NCBI GenBank assembly: GCA_017483605.1
Contig: JAFUWG010000027.1
Coordinates: forward strand, 1-64,000
DNA length: 64,000 nt
Direction of reading: 5' to 3'
Source: Bacteroidaceae bacterium
GTDB lineage: Bacteria; Bacteroidota; Bacteroidia; Bacteroidales; Bacteroidaceae
A program made the position numbers and the translations under genes. Of the stretch, positions 51,995 through 62,352 are shown piece by piece; position 1 is the stretch's first letter; the number at the start of each line of letters is the position of its first letter. The notes beneath the pieces were generated by a model. That model did not search any database, was not told the origin of the DNA, and worked only from the letters and a program-made list of their open reading frames with translations.

Positions 51995-52393
51995 ATGGCA
52001 GTCAAGTATCGTTCAGTAAAGGCTATCCTCGGTTACATCGAGGAAAAACCGCAGGTATGGAAGGTACAGAAACTTACCTTCCCGGTGATTAAAGAAAATG
52101 CACTGGTTGAGTACATCGCCAACTCTGCCCACATTCCTAAGAGCACGGTCAAGGGTTGTGTGCTTGCCATCAGCGAGGCAATTGCATACTTTGTCATCAA
52201 CGGACACTGCGTGACGTTCGATTCGTTCGGCTCTTTCTATCTGAAGGTGCAGACGAAGGTCGCTCAGACGCTTGAAGAATGTGATGCCAACGTGATTGAA
52301 AACACCACGCTCGGATTTCGTGCCAACACCAAACTTGCCGAACTTGCTAACAAGACAAAGGTGGAGCGAGCAGCGTCCCTCAATCTGGACTAA
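51995..52393 (+). CDS. HU-like DNA-binding protein, copy 1
   Basis: The 132-aa protein belongs to the Bacteroidetes HU-like group with extensions at both ends. The IHF/HU core is recognisable in ALVEYIANSAHIPKSTVKGC ... ISEAIAYFVINGHCVTFDSFG. The region after it replaces the usual DNA-binding arms with a variant. AAAGGAG sits upstream of the ATG, an unusually clear Shine-Dalgarno for this organism. It is followed by a paralogue. Confidence 0.82.
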   Translation: MAVKYRSVKAILGYIEEKPQVWKVQKLTFPVIKENALVEYIANSAHIPKSTVKGCVLAISEAIAYFVINGHCVTFDSFGSFYLKVQTKVAQTLEECDANVIENTTLGFRANTKLAELANKTKVERAASLNLD

Positions 52394-52433
52394 TCAACAA
52401 ATTTGTTTTACATTCAAAGAAAGGAGTTTTTTT

Positions 52434-52937
52434 ATGAACACATCAATTTCCCCTATCAAGGGTGCAACCCTGATGTACCCCAAGAAAGTGACCCTCAACT
52501 TCATGGAGGATAAGCCCGAAGTTTATCGTCTCTGCTATCTGCGTGGCAGCGTGATTCACGACAAGGAGGTCATCTACTATGCAGCAAAGGCTGCCCACGT
52601 GCCAGAAAGTACCATTAAGTTGGCTGAAGAGGCTCTCTTCGATGCCATCAGTTACTTCTGCACCAATGGACACGCCGTGCAAGTTCCTGGACTCGGTTCG
52701 TTTGGTATTCAGTTCAACACCAATGTGGCTGAAACCGAAGAGGAGGCGACTGAGGAGTGTATCAACCGCAAGTATATCCGCTTTTGGCCCAAGCACGACA
52801 TCCGTGACCTTTGTAGTCAGAAGAATCTCAATGTCGAGGTGAAAGACCTGCTGAAACTCAAACAGGCGAACAACACACCTTCTGATGATGATTCGGGTGA
52901 CAACACGCCTGATACACCTGACACCCCTACTCCATAG
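52434..52937 (+). CDS. HU-like DNA-binding protein, copy 2, with acidic Pro/Thr tail
   Basis: The 167-aa protein has the same core as copy 1 (YYAAKAAHVPESTIKLAEEA ... NGHAVQVPGLGSFGIQF), then a C-terminal tail DDDSGDNTPDTPDTPTP with short repeats. AAAGGAG precedes the ATG at 52434; an in-frame upstream start at 52296 lies within copy 1 and is not used. A terminator follows. Copies 1 and 2 probably form heteromeric nucleoid-type proteins (inference). Confidence 0.82.
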   Translation: MNTSISPIKGATLMYPKKVTLNFMEDKPEVYRLCYLRGSVIHDKEVIYYAAKAAHVPESTIKLAEEALFDAISYFCTNGHAVQVPGLGSFGIQFNTNVAETEEEATEECINRKYIRFWPKHDIRDLCSQKNLNVEVKDLLKLKQANNTPSDDDSGDNTPDTPDTPTP

Positions 52938-52968
52938 TTGGGTAGTGCATGGTTCTGACAACATGAAG

Positions 52969-53001
52969 AGAGGCTCCGCATGGAATCCATGCGGAGCCTC
53001 T
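52969..53001. terminator. Bidirectional terminator between HU-like and aroB genes
   Basis: AGAGGCTCCGCATGG pairs with CCATGCGGAGCCTCT over a 3-nt loop, with T-rich ends on both sides. It lies between convergent genes. Confidence 0.9.
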
Positions 53002-53017
53002 TTGGGTTGCAGGTGTC

Positions 53018-54067
53018 TCAGTTGCCATCCCTGAAGAAGTCGAGCATCTCGAAGATTTCTTGTTTGTCGGCTGATTGGTTGATGCGGATGTCGCCCACAT
53101 CGCCCAGGAGGGTGAAGTTGATGATGCCGGCAGTGTTCTTCTTGTCGTGGGTCATGTATTGGTAGAGTTCTTCGTAGTCGTCGCAGGTGATGGGGAGGGT
53201 GCCGTAGTTCTCCTTGATGAAACGTACCGTCTGCCGCATCTTGTCGGTGGGGAAGCCGGTCTTGATGCAGGAGAGGTAGAGTTCGCAGATGAGTCCCCAT
53301 GCGACGGCATAGCCGTGCAGATAGGGCTTGCGAGAGAGTGCCCAACTTTCAAAGGCATGTCCTGCCGTGTGTCCGAGGTTGAGGGCTTTGCGGATGCCGT
53401 GCTCGAAGGGGTCTTCGAGGACGACACGCTCTTTGATGGCAACACTCGTTCCGACCATCTTCCCCAAGTGCAGATAATCCACGTCGTTGAGGTCGAAGTT
53501 GAGCAGTTCGGCAAAGTTCTCGTTGTTGGAAATCAGTCCGTGTTTGAGCATTTCGGCATAGCCCGAACAGATGTTTTCGTGGTCGAGCGTCTTGAGAAAC
53601 TCTGTGTCGAGAATGACGGTTTCGGGCGAGTTGAACACGCCGATTTCGTTCTTCAACCCGTTGAAGTTGATGCCTGTCTTGCCGCCTACGCTGGCATCGA
53701 CCATAGAGAGCAGGGTGGTGGGGATGTTGATGTACTTGATGCCGCGTTTGAAGGTGCTGGCAGCAAAGCCGCCAAGGTCGGTCACCATGCCGCCGCCGAG
53801 ATTCACCATGAGTGAGTGGCGTGTGCCGCCCCCGTTGCCCATCTCTGTCCACACGTGGGAGAGGGTTTCGAGGTTCTTGTGGGTGTCGGTGGCACCGATG
53901 GTGATATGTATTGCTTCTTTCAAGCAGGGAATATCCTTGACCACAGGAAGGCACAGTTTGTGTGTGGTCTCGTCGGTCAAGAGGAAGAGTTTGTCGTGCT
54001 TCACTTCACTCACCGCTTCGGTCAGTGTTTGTGTAATGTCGGTCGAAATAACTACTTTATTTGCCAT
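53018..54067 (-). CDS. aroB: 3-dehydroquinate synthase
   Basis: Second step of the shikimate pathway, converting DAHP to 3-dehydroquinate with NAD and zinc. The 349-aa protein has the NAD-binding and active site series GGGMVTDLGGFAASTFKRGI, NIPTTLLSMVDASVGGKTGI, NFNGLKNEIGVFN, and the metal ligands in NLGHTAGHAFES and LHGYAVAWGL. The length is typical. It is divergent from rfbC and converges on the HU-like genes. Confidence 0.96.
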   Translation of the reverse strand: MANKVVISTDITQTLTEAVSEVKHDKLFLLTDETTHKLCLPVVKDIPCLKEAIHITIGATDTHKNLETLSHVWTEMGNGGGTRHSLMVNLGGGMVTDLGGFAASTFKRGIKYINIPTTLLSMVDASVGGKTGINFNGLKNEIGVFNSPETVILDTEFLKTLDHENICSGYAEMLKHGLISNNENFAELLNFDLNDVDYLHLGKMVGTSVAIKERVVLEDPFEHGIRKALNLGHTAGHAFESWALSRKPYLHGYAVAWGLICELYLSCIKTGFPTDKMRQTVRFIKENYGTLPITCDDYEELYQYMTHDKKNTAGIINFTLLGDVGDIRINQSADKQEIFEMLDFFRDGN

Positions 54068-54086
54068 ATCTCATTGAATATTTTTG

Positions 54087-54094
54087 CAAAGGTA
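54087..54094 (-). promoter_or_regulatory. -7 box for aroB
   Basis: The minus strand reads TACCTTTG, 20 nt before the ATG at 54067. Confidence 0.6.
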
Positions 54095-54116
54095 GGAAAT
54101 AAAATTAAAAAATCCG

Positions 54117-54124
54117 TATCTTTG
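54117..54124 (+). promoter_or_regulatory. -7 box for rfbC
   Basis: TATCTTTG, 26 nt before the ATG at 54150. The -33 element is not clear; this promoter and that of aroB are only about 22 nt apart and divergent. Confidence 0.65.
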
Positions 54125-54149
54125 CATCAGATTTTAATAAGGAATAGTT

Positions 54150-54728
54150 ATGATTAACGTGATTGACACCGAGATAGAAGGTGTAAAAATTATTGAGCCG
54201 AAGTTGTTTGGCGATGCTCGCGGCTACTTTTTTGAGAGTTTCTCGCAACGGGAGTTCGAAGAAAAGGTATGCAAGACGGTGTTCGTACAAGACAACGAAA
54301 GCCAGTCGGTGGCAGGTGTGGTGCGTGGCTTGCACTTCCAGAAGCCGCCTTTCACACAGAGCAAGTTGGTGCGTGTGGTGAAGGGTGCGGTGCTGGACGT
54401 GGCTGTCGATATCCGCAAGGGAAGTCCCACGTTTGGCAAGCATGTGTCGGTGGTGCTGACGGCTGACAATCACCGTCAGTTCTTCGTGCCTCGTGGCTTC
54501 GCTCATGGTTTTGCCGTGTTGAGCGATGAGGCTGTTTTCCAATACAAGTGTGACAATTATTATGCTCCGCAGAGTGAGGGTGCCATCGCATGGGACGACC
54601 CCGACTTGGGCATTGACTGGCAGGTGCCCAACGAGAACCGCATCCTTTCTGAAAAGGATGCCCATCATCCTCGGTTGAAGGATGCCGAATTGGTGTTTGA
54701 CATCAACGTGCCGTTGTATGAAAAGTAA
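54150..54728 (+). CDS. rfbC: dTDP-4-dehydrorhamnose 3,5-epimerase
   Basis: Third step of dTDP-L-rhamnose synthesis. The 192-aa cupin protein has FFESFSQREFEEKV, VRGLHFQKPPFTQSKLVRVVKG, the catalytic His region, DVAVDIRKGSPTFGKHVSV and FVPRGFAHGFAVLSD, then YKCDNYYAPQSEGAIAWDDPDLGIDW. The length fits the family. No other rml genes are adjacent. A large inverted repeat follows it. Confidence 0.95.
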   Translation: MINVIDTEIEGVKIIEPKLFGDARGYFFESFSQREFEEKVCKTVFVQDNESQSVAGVVRGLHFQKPPFTQSKLVRVVKGAVLDVAVDIRKGSPTFGKHVSVVLTADNHRQFFVPRGFAHGFAVLSDEAVFQYKCDNYYAPQSEGAIAWDDPDLGIDWQVPNENRILSEKDAHHPRLKDAELVFDINVPLYEK

Positions 54729-54736
54729 AAGAAGGG

Positions 54737-54826
54737 AAAAGTGAAAAATGAAAAATTTGCTACCGCACTTGTTCGTTATTTTGTTGGCTTACTGCTGCGG
54801 TAGCAAATTTTTCACTTTTCACTTTT
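54737..54826. repeat. Inverted repeat between rfbC and GH53 genes
   Basis: AAAAATTTGCTACCGCA (left arm 54737-54767) pairs with TGCGGTAGCAAATTTTT (right arm 54796-54826); the arms also share GTGAAAAATG / CACTTTTCAC. Half of it matches 14551-14581 inside a gene, and a short part matches about 22529-22553. It may also terminate transcription. Confidence 0.8.
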
Positions 54827-54859
54827 ACTTTTTCACTTAAATCTCACTTCTCCCTACTT

Positions 54860-56104
54860 TTACTTTTTCAATATCTTTTTCCCGTCTTTGATGTAAATGC
54901 CTGGTGCAGACATGGAGGACACCTGTTGACCGCTCAGGTTGTAGATGGGTGATGTGCCTTGCCCTGCCACCTTGATGTCATAGATGCCCACCGCCTCTTT
55001 TTCGGTGAGGAAGTTCTGAAGTTTCAGAATGCCAGCGTTGATTTTGTGGGTTTCGTTGTCCCAGAGACCTCGGTTAATCCAGTTCTTCAGCACGGTGAAC
55101 GTGTTGCCGTTGCCATTCTCTTCGGGAAACCAGTAGTAGAGACCTGTGACGTTGTTGTGCTTGGCAAGTTCGGTGCAGAGGTCTTCGATGAAGGCTTGCT
55201 GTCCTGCTGGGGTGTCAGCCCATGTGCCAGTGGTGTTGGTCACATCCTTGGTGGGGAACCACTGGTAGTAATAAGCCGTCTCCACAATTTGCACGGGTTT
55301 GTCGGGGAAGGAAGACGCCAACCGCGTGAGGGTGGTGGAGAGTGTTGACAGATAGCCATGCCAGAAGGGGTAGTAGGAAAGCCCGATGATGTCGTAGTCC
55401 ACTCCATTGTTCTTCATGGTGTTATAGAAATTGACGGTGGCGTTGGCATCGCCGCTCCTTTCGACATGAAGGACAATTTTTGCCTCTGGGGTCACTTCAC
55501 GCACCGCCTTTGCTGCTGAACTCAGAAAATCCGTGAAGCGTTTCCACGTGCTGGTGGTGGAATTTGAATAGCAGCGGTCGTTGTTGGTTCGCCAAAGCAT
55601 ACCATAACTGACTTCGTTGCCAATCTGCACAAAATCGGGGGTGGCATTATTCTCGACCAGATATTCGAGGCAACGCTTTGTGTACCCATACAGGGAGTCT
55701 TGCAAAACAGCATTGCTCGTGTTGCTTTTCCATGTGGATGGAATGGCCTGATTGTCGGGGTCTGCCCATGTGTCGGAATAGTGGAAATCCAGCAGGAAGT
55801 CCATCCCTGCCTCTTTGATGCGTTTGCCCAGATTCTTCACATACTCCAGGTCTTGCACCACTTGCGGGTCTGTTTTGCTGTCGGGTGTCACGAACAGGCG
55901 TACACGCATGGAGTTCCACTTACAGGTGTTCTTCATGTAGGTGAGCACGTCTGGAATCTTGGTTCCTGCACTTGTGTAGTAAGGCGTATTCGCCTTCTCA
56001 TACTGTGGCAGCACCGAAATGTCACCACCCAAGTTGAACGCATTCTGGGCTTGAGCACCCATTGCCATCGTACCCATGATGGCTGCAAATATCAGTTTTT
56101 TCAT
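54860..56104 (-). CDS. GH53 endo-beta-1,4-galactanase
   Basis: GH53 enzymes cleave beta-1,4-galactan, as in pectic arabinogalactan side chains. The 414-aa protein has a signal peptide (KKLIFAAIMGTMAMGAQAQ) and a TIM barrel with FNLGGDISVLPQYE, MRVRLFVTP, DFHYSDTWADP, IGNEVSYGMLW (acid/base Glu) and QIVETAYYYQW (nucleophile Glu). It ends in a tail (IYNLSGQQVSSMSAPGIYIK) typical of Bacteroidetes secretion/sorting C-termini. The ATG at 56104 is chosen because the longer start at 56152 lies over the promoter. It is next to the SusR-like gene, transcribed in the same direction. Confidence 0.88.
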   Translation of the reverse strand: MKKLIFAAIMGTMAMGAQAQNAFNLGGDISVLPQYEKANTPYYTSAGTKIPDVLTYMKNTCKWNSMRVRLFVTPDSKTDPQVVQDLEYVKNLGKRIKEAGMDFLLDFHYSDTWADPDNQAIPSTWKSNTSNAVLQDSLYGYTKRCLEYLVENNATPDFVQIGNEVSYGMLWRTNNDRCYSNSTTSTWKRFTDFLSSAAKAVREVTPEAKIVLHVERSGDANATVNFYNTMKNNGVDYDIIGLSYYPFWHGYLSTLSTTLTRLASSFPDKPVQIVETAYYYQWFPTKDVTNTTGTWADTPAGQQAFIEDLCTELAKHNNVTGLYYWFPEENGNGNTFTVLKNWINRGLWDNETHKINAGILKLQNFLTEKEAVGIYDIKVAGQGTSPIYNLSGQQVSSMSAPGIYIKDGKKILKK

Positions 56105-56149
56105 TGTTGCTTTTATTATAATATATGTGTCAGTCAGTAAAATTGGTTG

Positions 56150-56157
56150 CAAAGTTA
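56150..56157 (-). promoter_or_regulatory. -7 box for GH53
   Basis: The minus strand reads TAACTTTG, 46 nt before the ATG at 56104 and just downstream of the SusR-like stop. Confidence 0.65.
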
Positions 56158-56168
56158 GAAAAAAATCT

Positions 56169-57794
56169 TCACAGTTCCATCAGTTTTGCCTCAAATTCTT
56201 CTTTGGGATAGAGGGATTTGGAGCGGATGCGGGAGCGGTAGTTGTAGATGGTGGGCATGGAGTAGTCGAGGAACTGGGCGATTTGGGCGGTGTCGGTCAC
56301 GCCGAGACGGATGAGGGCGAAGATGCGAAGTTCGGTGTTGAGACGTTCGTGTTTCTTGGGGGTGATGCGGTCTTCGGGACAGAGCAGGGCATTGAAGTTT
56401 TCGACAAAATGGGGGTGGATGTCGAGGAAGGCTTCGTCGAAGTCGCTGTAGAAACGCTGTTGCTCGCTTTCGATGAGGGTGTCGTCCTTGAGTGTCTTCA
56501 TCAGTTCGGCGTGCTGGTTGTTCTTGGCAAGTTTGAGGAGCGACTTGCGGAAGTTCTCCAAGTCGGTGATGTACTTGCGGCAACGGTCGAGGAAGAGGGC
56601 GATGTATTCCTCCTTCACCTTGTCCATCTGTTGCAGCATCATGTTCGACTCTTGTAGATTCTCGTTCCTCACGCCCAATTGCTTGTTTGCGACAGTCAAT
56701 TGCCCGTTTGCCTCTGCCAGTTTCTTTCTGACGAGGGAGAGTTTATGCATTTGGCTACGCAGATAGAGGGCGACGAGGGCGAGAAGGATGACCAGCAGGC
56801 TGAGCCCTAAAAAGAGCATGTGTTCCGTCTTGCGGGCTTCCCGTTCCTTCTGTTTGTATGCTTTTTCGATGATGGGGAAGATTTCGCTGATTTCCACCGA
56901 ACGCAATTTGGCGTTGCAGTAGTTGGCATCTTCCAGACTGCAAAACAGGTAGTTATAAGCCCTCTCGATGTCGCCTCTCTCCATCAGAAGGTTTGCCAGA
57001 ATGGGCAAGGCGGCGTATTCCGTCACGCCACGTCGCAGGTCTTCGATGGCAGCGAGGGCGAGATAATGCATCTGCTCTTCGCGGTTGTTCTGAACGCGGC
57101 TGGTCTCTGAAAGAATAAAGTAAATGTAGGATTTCTGTTCGTTTTTTGCCTGACCGATATGTTTGTTCAGCACCGCTTTCACTTCGTTCTCACGGTCGCT
57201 TGCCAATAGGTAGTCAGCCTTCACCACGTCGCGGCTGATTTCGTCCTGCTCGATGTTGATGATGGAGTCGCGATAGAGGTGTGTCTTTTGCAGAAGTTGG
57301 CTGGAGAGGGTCGGTGTGTTCCGCATGTAGTCTGCCATCCATCCGTAGATGGTGCGGCAGACATGGTAGTAGCGAGTACGAGTCGGGGTGTCCATCTGCT
57401 CGGGAACCAATGAGTTGACAATGCCCTCGGCATCGTTGTAGGCACCCATAATCGCCAGTTGTTCGGCACGGTTCAGTTCCACCTGCGTGCTTCGCCCAGT
57501 ATCTTCTTTCGTTTCGGGCAGGTTGCCCAAGCAATCCAGATAGAAAAGGGCGGAATCGGTGCAGAAATGAGAATACTGCTGATACAAGGCTTCGTACACG
57601 TGGCTCAGTTTCGTGCCTTGTGTGGTTCTCAGCATGACTTTCAGACTGTCGATGCGGTGATGTCGGGGAGTCCGATATTGTTCTTTTTGTTCCACACACT
57701 TGTCCAACTCAATCAGCAAGGCATTTAACTCTTGTGCCTTGGTTGGCAAGAAAAACAGGGATAGGAAGGTGAGGGTAAAGGCGATTTTTTTCAT
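56169..57794 (-). CDS. susR: SusR-like membrane regulator (DUF6377 type)
   Basis: The 541-aa protein has a signal peptide (KKIAFTLTFLSLFFLPTKAQ) and a periplasmic TPR-like sensor region of about 300 aa. One transmembrane helix (LFLGLSLLVILLALVALYL) leads to a coiled coil and a cytoplasmic C-terminus with HTH character (IRLGVTDTAQIAQFLDYSMP, then YNYRSRIRSKS). Length and architecture match SusR, the maltose-responsive activator of starch genes in Bacteroides. It is divergent from susA, as expected for control of that locus. The name is by position and architecture; the ligand is inferred. Confidence 0.78.
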   Translation of the reverse strand: MKKIAFTLTFLSLFFLPTKAQELNALLIELDKCVEQKEQYRTPRHHRIDSLKVMLRTTQGTKLSHVYEALYQQYSHFCTDSALFYLDCLGNLPETKEDTGRSTQVELNRAEQLAIMGAYNDAEGIVNSLVPEQMDTPTRTRYYHVCRTIYGWMADYMRNTPTLSSQLLQKTHLYRDSIINIEQDEISRDVVKADYLLASDRENEVKAVLNKHIGQAKNEQKSYIYFILSETSRVQNNREEQMHYLALAAIEDLRRGVTEYAALPILANLLMERGDIERAYNYLFCSLEDANYCNAKLRSVEISEIFPIIEKAYKQKEREARKTEHMLFLGLSLLVILLALVALYLRSQMHKLSLVRKKLAEANGQLTVANKQLGVRNENLQESNMMLQQMDKVKEEYIALFLDRCRKYITDLENFRKSLLKLAKNNQHAELMKTLKDDTLIESEQQRFYSDFDEAFLDIHPHFVENFNALLCPEDRITPKKHERLNTELRIFALIRLGVTDTAQIAQFLDYSMPTIYNYRSRIRSKSLYPKEEFEAKLMEL

Positions 57795-57815
57795 GTTCGT
57801 TTACTTTTTCTGCGG

Positions 57816-57823
57816 CAAAGGTA
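57816..57823 (-). promoter_or_regulatory. -7 box for the SusR-like gene
   Basis: The minus strand reads TACCTTTG, 22 nt before the ATG at 57794. Confidence 0.6.
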
Positions 57824-57955
57824 AGAAAATCTTTTCTAAAAGCATTTACTTTTTTACACTTTTTTATCAATCTTTTTCTTTTGTTATTCAAATAGTTACT
57901 TGTTTTTAATATTTATATTTTTATTATAATTCCCTTTATGCGTTAATATTTGTTG

Positions 57956-57963
57956 TAATTTTG
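57956..57963 (+). promoter_or_regulatory. -7 box for susA
   Basis: TAATTTTG, 65 nt before the susA ATG. There is no clear TTG at -33, as might be expected for an activator-dependent promoter (inference). Confidence 0.5.
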
Positions 57964-58027
57964 CAACCGTAATCGGATTTACGATGAAACAAATAGCGAT
58001 TTACAATCTGTAAAATATCACTAACCT

Positions 58028-59893
58028 ATGAAACGTACAATCGGACTTGTTATGATTCTTTTCAACCTTTTCGGCTTTCTTGGCTTGAAGGCTGCTACTC
58101 CAGTGATTGACCATGTGCATCCCCTCAACTGGTGGGCAGGGATGGTGAACCCCGGACTGCAAATCATGCTGCATGGCAAGGGCATAGGCGGCTTGGATGT
58201 GGAACTGAAGGATGCTCAGGACATCGTGGTGAAAAATGTGGTGAAGTTTGACAATAAGAACTACCTTATTATATATGTGGACACGAAGGGTGCTCCTGCT
58301 CAGAAGTTTTCCATCGTGCTGAAGGATGGCAAAAAGGCAGTCAAGACGCTGCCTTACGAACTGAAGCAGCGTGAAGAGCGGAAAATTGACAGTTTCGATG
58401 CCAGCGATGTGGTGTATCTGCTGATGCCCGACCGTTTTGCTACGGGCACAACAGACAAGCAGAAGAAACAGATGTATAAAGGCAAGCGTGAGGACACTTG
58501 GGACAGAGGCGTGGACATGGCACGTCATGGTGGTGACTTGCGAGGCATGATTCAGCACCTCGACTACTTGCAGGAGTTAGGTGTGACGGCACTTTGGCCC
58601 ACGCCGACGTTAGAAAATGACATGGATGAGCAGTCTTATCATGGCTATGCCATCACCAACTATTATGAGACAGATTCTCGTTTCGGAACAAACGACGAAT
58701 ATAAGGAACTTGTGCGTGAGGCACACAATAGGGGGATTAAGGTAATTAAAGATATTGTTTTCAATCATTGTGGTGTGCGGAACTTCCTGTTTGCAGACAG
58801 ACCAGCCGACGATTGGTTCAACTACAACAGCAAGTTCACACCCACGGGTTATAAGACTGCGGCGGCAGGCGACCCACACGCATCGGGTATTGACCGTGAA
58901 CAGACCATTGACGGTTGGTTCACGAGTCAAATGCCTGATGTGAACGGGAAAAACAAACTCTTTGCAGATTACCTGATTCAAGCCTCCATCTGGTGGATTG
59001 AGTATGCAGGCATCGACGGGTTCCGGCAGGACACCTACCCTTATAATGACTTTAACCTGATGAAACGGTGGTGCCACGAGGTTGAAGCGCAATACCCAGG
59101 CTTCAACATTGTGGGTGAAACTTGGATTAACAACAATGTGGGTGTGAGTTACTGGCAGAAAGACAGCAAGTTATCGGCTCCGCTCAATAGCGAACTGAAG
59201 ACCGTGATGGACTTCCCGCTCATGTACATTCTGGATTCGTTTGGCAACGAAGAAACCGACGAGTGGGACCACGGGCTGGCAAAATTGTATGCTTACATCA
59301 CGCAAGACATGGTGTATGCCGATGTCAATCATCTGCTGACCTTCCTTGCCAACCACGACACCGACCGTTTCCAACCGACAAAAGAGAAAGCACAGGATGT
59401 GAATCGTTATAAGCAAGCCCTCACGTTGTTGCTTACGTTGCGTGGCATTCCGCAGTTGTATGTGGGTGATGAGATTGGTATGTATGCCAACAAGAGCGTG
59501 AACGACGGCGCACTTCGTCAGGACTTCCCAGGCGGCTTCCCCGGCGACAAGAACAATGCTTTCACGGCAAAGGGTAGAACAAACTTGCAGAATGAGTATT
59601 TCGACTTCACGAAAAAACTGCTCAACTGGCGTAAAGGTAATGACACGGTGGCTTTCGGCAAATTGACACACTATGCCATCCGCAACGGTTGTTATGTCTA
59701 TGCTCGGCAGAAAGACGGAAAGACCGTGACTGTGATTGTGAACGGAACCAGCAAGGAGCAGACGCTTGACCTTAGTATCTACCAAGAAGTGATGCCGCAA
59801 TCGAAAGCATACGACGTGATTTCGGAGAAGAAAGTGACGCTTGGTAAGAGCCTCAAAGTGCCAAGTCGAGGCATCTATATCTTGAATTTCTAA
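58028..59893 (+). CDS. susA: GH13 neopullulanase-like alpha-amylase (SusA)
   Basis: The 621-aa exported enzyme hydrolyses starch oligosaccharides in the periplasm. It has a signal peptide (GLVMILFNLFGFLGLKAAT), an N-terminal beta-sandwich (VHPLNWWAGMVNPGLQIMLH) typical of neopullulanases, and the GH13 barrel. The four conserved regions are visible: VIKDIVFNHCG, DGFRQDTYPYND (nucleophile D335), IVGETWINN (acid/base E364) and FLANHDTDRF (D444). A C-terminal beta domain follows. Gene order with susB and susC matches the Bacteroides sus locus. Confidence 0.93.
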   Translation: MKRTIGLVMILFNLFGFLGLKAATPVIDHVHPLNWWAGMVNPGLQIMLHGKGIGGLDVELKDAQDIVVKNVVKFDNKNYLIIYVDTKGAPAQKFSIVLKDGKKAVKTLPYELKQREERKIDSFDASDVVYLLMPDRFATGTTDKQKKQMYKGKREDTWDRGVDMARHGGDLRGMIQHLDYLQELGVTALWPTPTLENDMDEQSYHGYAITNYYETDSRFGTNDEYKELVREAHNRGIKVIKDIVFNHCGVRNFLFADRPADDWFNYNSKFTPTGYKTAAAGDPHASGIDREQTIDGWFTSQMPDVNGKNKLFADYLIQASIWWIEYAGIDGFRQDTYPYNDFNLMKRWCHEVEAQYPGFNIVGETWINNNVGVSYWQKDSKLSAPLNSELKTVMDFPLMYILDSFGNEETDEWDHGLAKLYAYITQDMVYADVNHLLTFLANHDTDRFQPTKEKAQDVNRYKQALTLLLTLRGIPQLYVGDEIGMYANKSVNDGALRQDFPGGFPGDKNNAFTAKGRTNLQNEYFDFTKKLLNWRKGNDTVAFGKLTHYAIRNGCYVYARQKDGKTVTVIVNGTSKEQTLDLSIYQEVMPQSKAYDVISEKKVTLGKSLKVPSRGIYILNF

Positions 59894-59945
59894 GCGTGGA
59901 ACGAGAGAAAAGTACCGAAAATAGATAAAAAAGTACCAATAATAT

Positions 59946-59976
59946 TTGACGAACTCAATAATTTAGTATAAATTTG
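59946..59976 (+). promoter_or_regulatory. Promoter for susB
   Basis: TTG (59946-59948), a 20-nt spacer and TAAATTTG (59969-59976), a close consensus match. It suggests susB and susC can be transcribed apart from susA. Confidence 0.75.
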
Positions 59977-59995
59977 CAATTGACAACTAACCTAA

Positions 59996-62206
<2,211 letters not shown>

Positions 62207-62224
62207 TGGTAACAAAAAAGAATC

Positions 62225-62285
62225 GTACCCGAGGGGTACACCACGCCGTACCCGAGGGGTACGACACACCGCACCCGAGGGGTAC
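62225..62285. repeat. Three 23-bp repeats between susB and susC
   Basis: GTACCCGAGGGGTAC (a palindrome) starts at 62225, at 62248, and as GCACCCGAGGGGTAC at 62271; 8 variable nt separate the copies. Each can form a short hairpin. They lie in the intercistronic gap. Confidence 0.9.
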
Positions 62286-62352
62286 GGCAAAATAGAAATG
62301 TATTATAACAAACAATATTTATTAATCAAATCAAAAACCTAAATCCAAAAAC

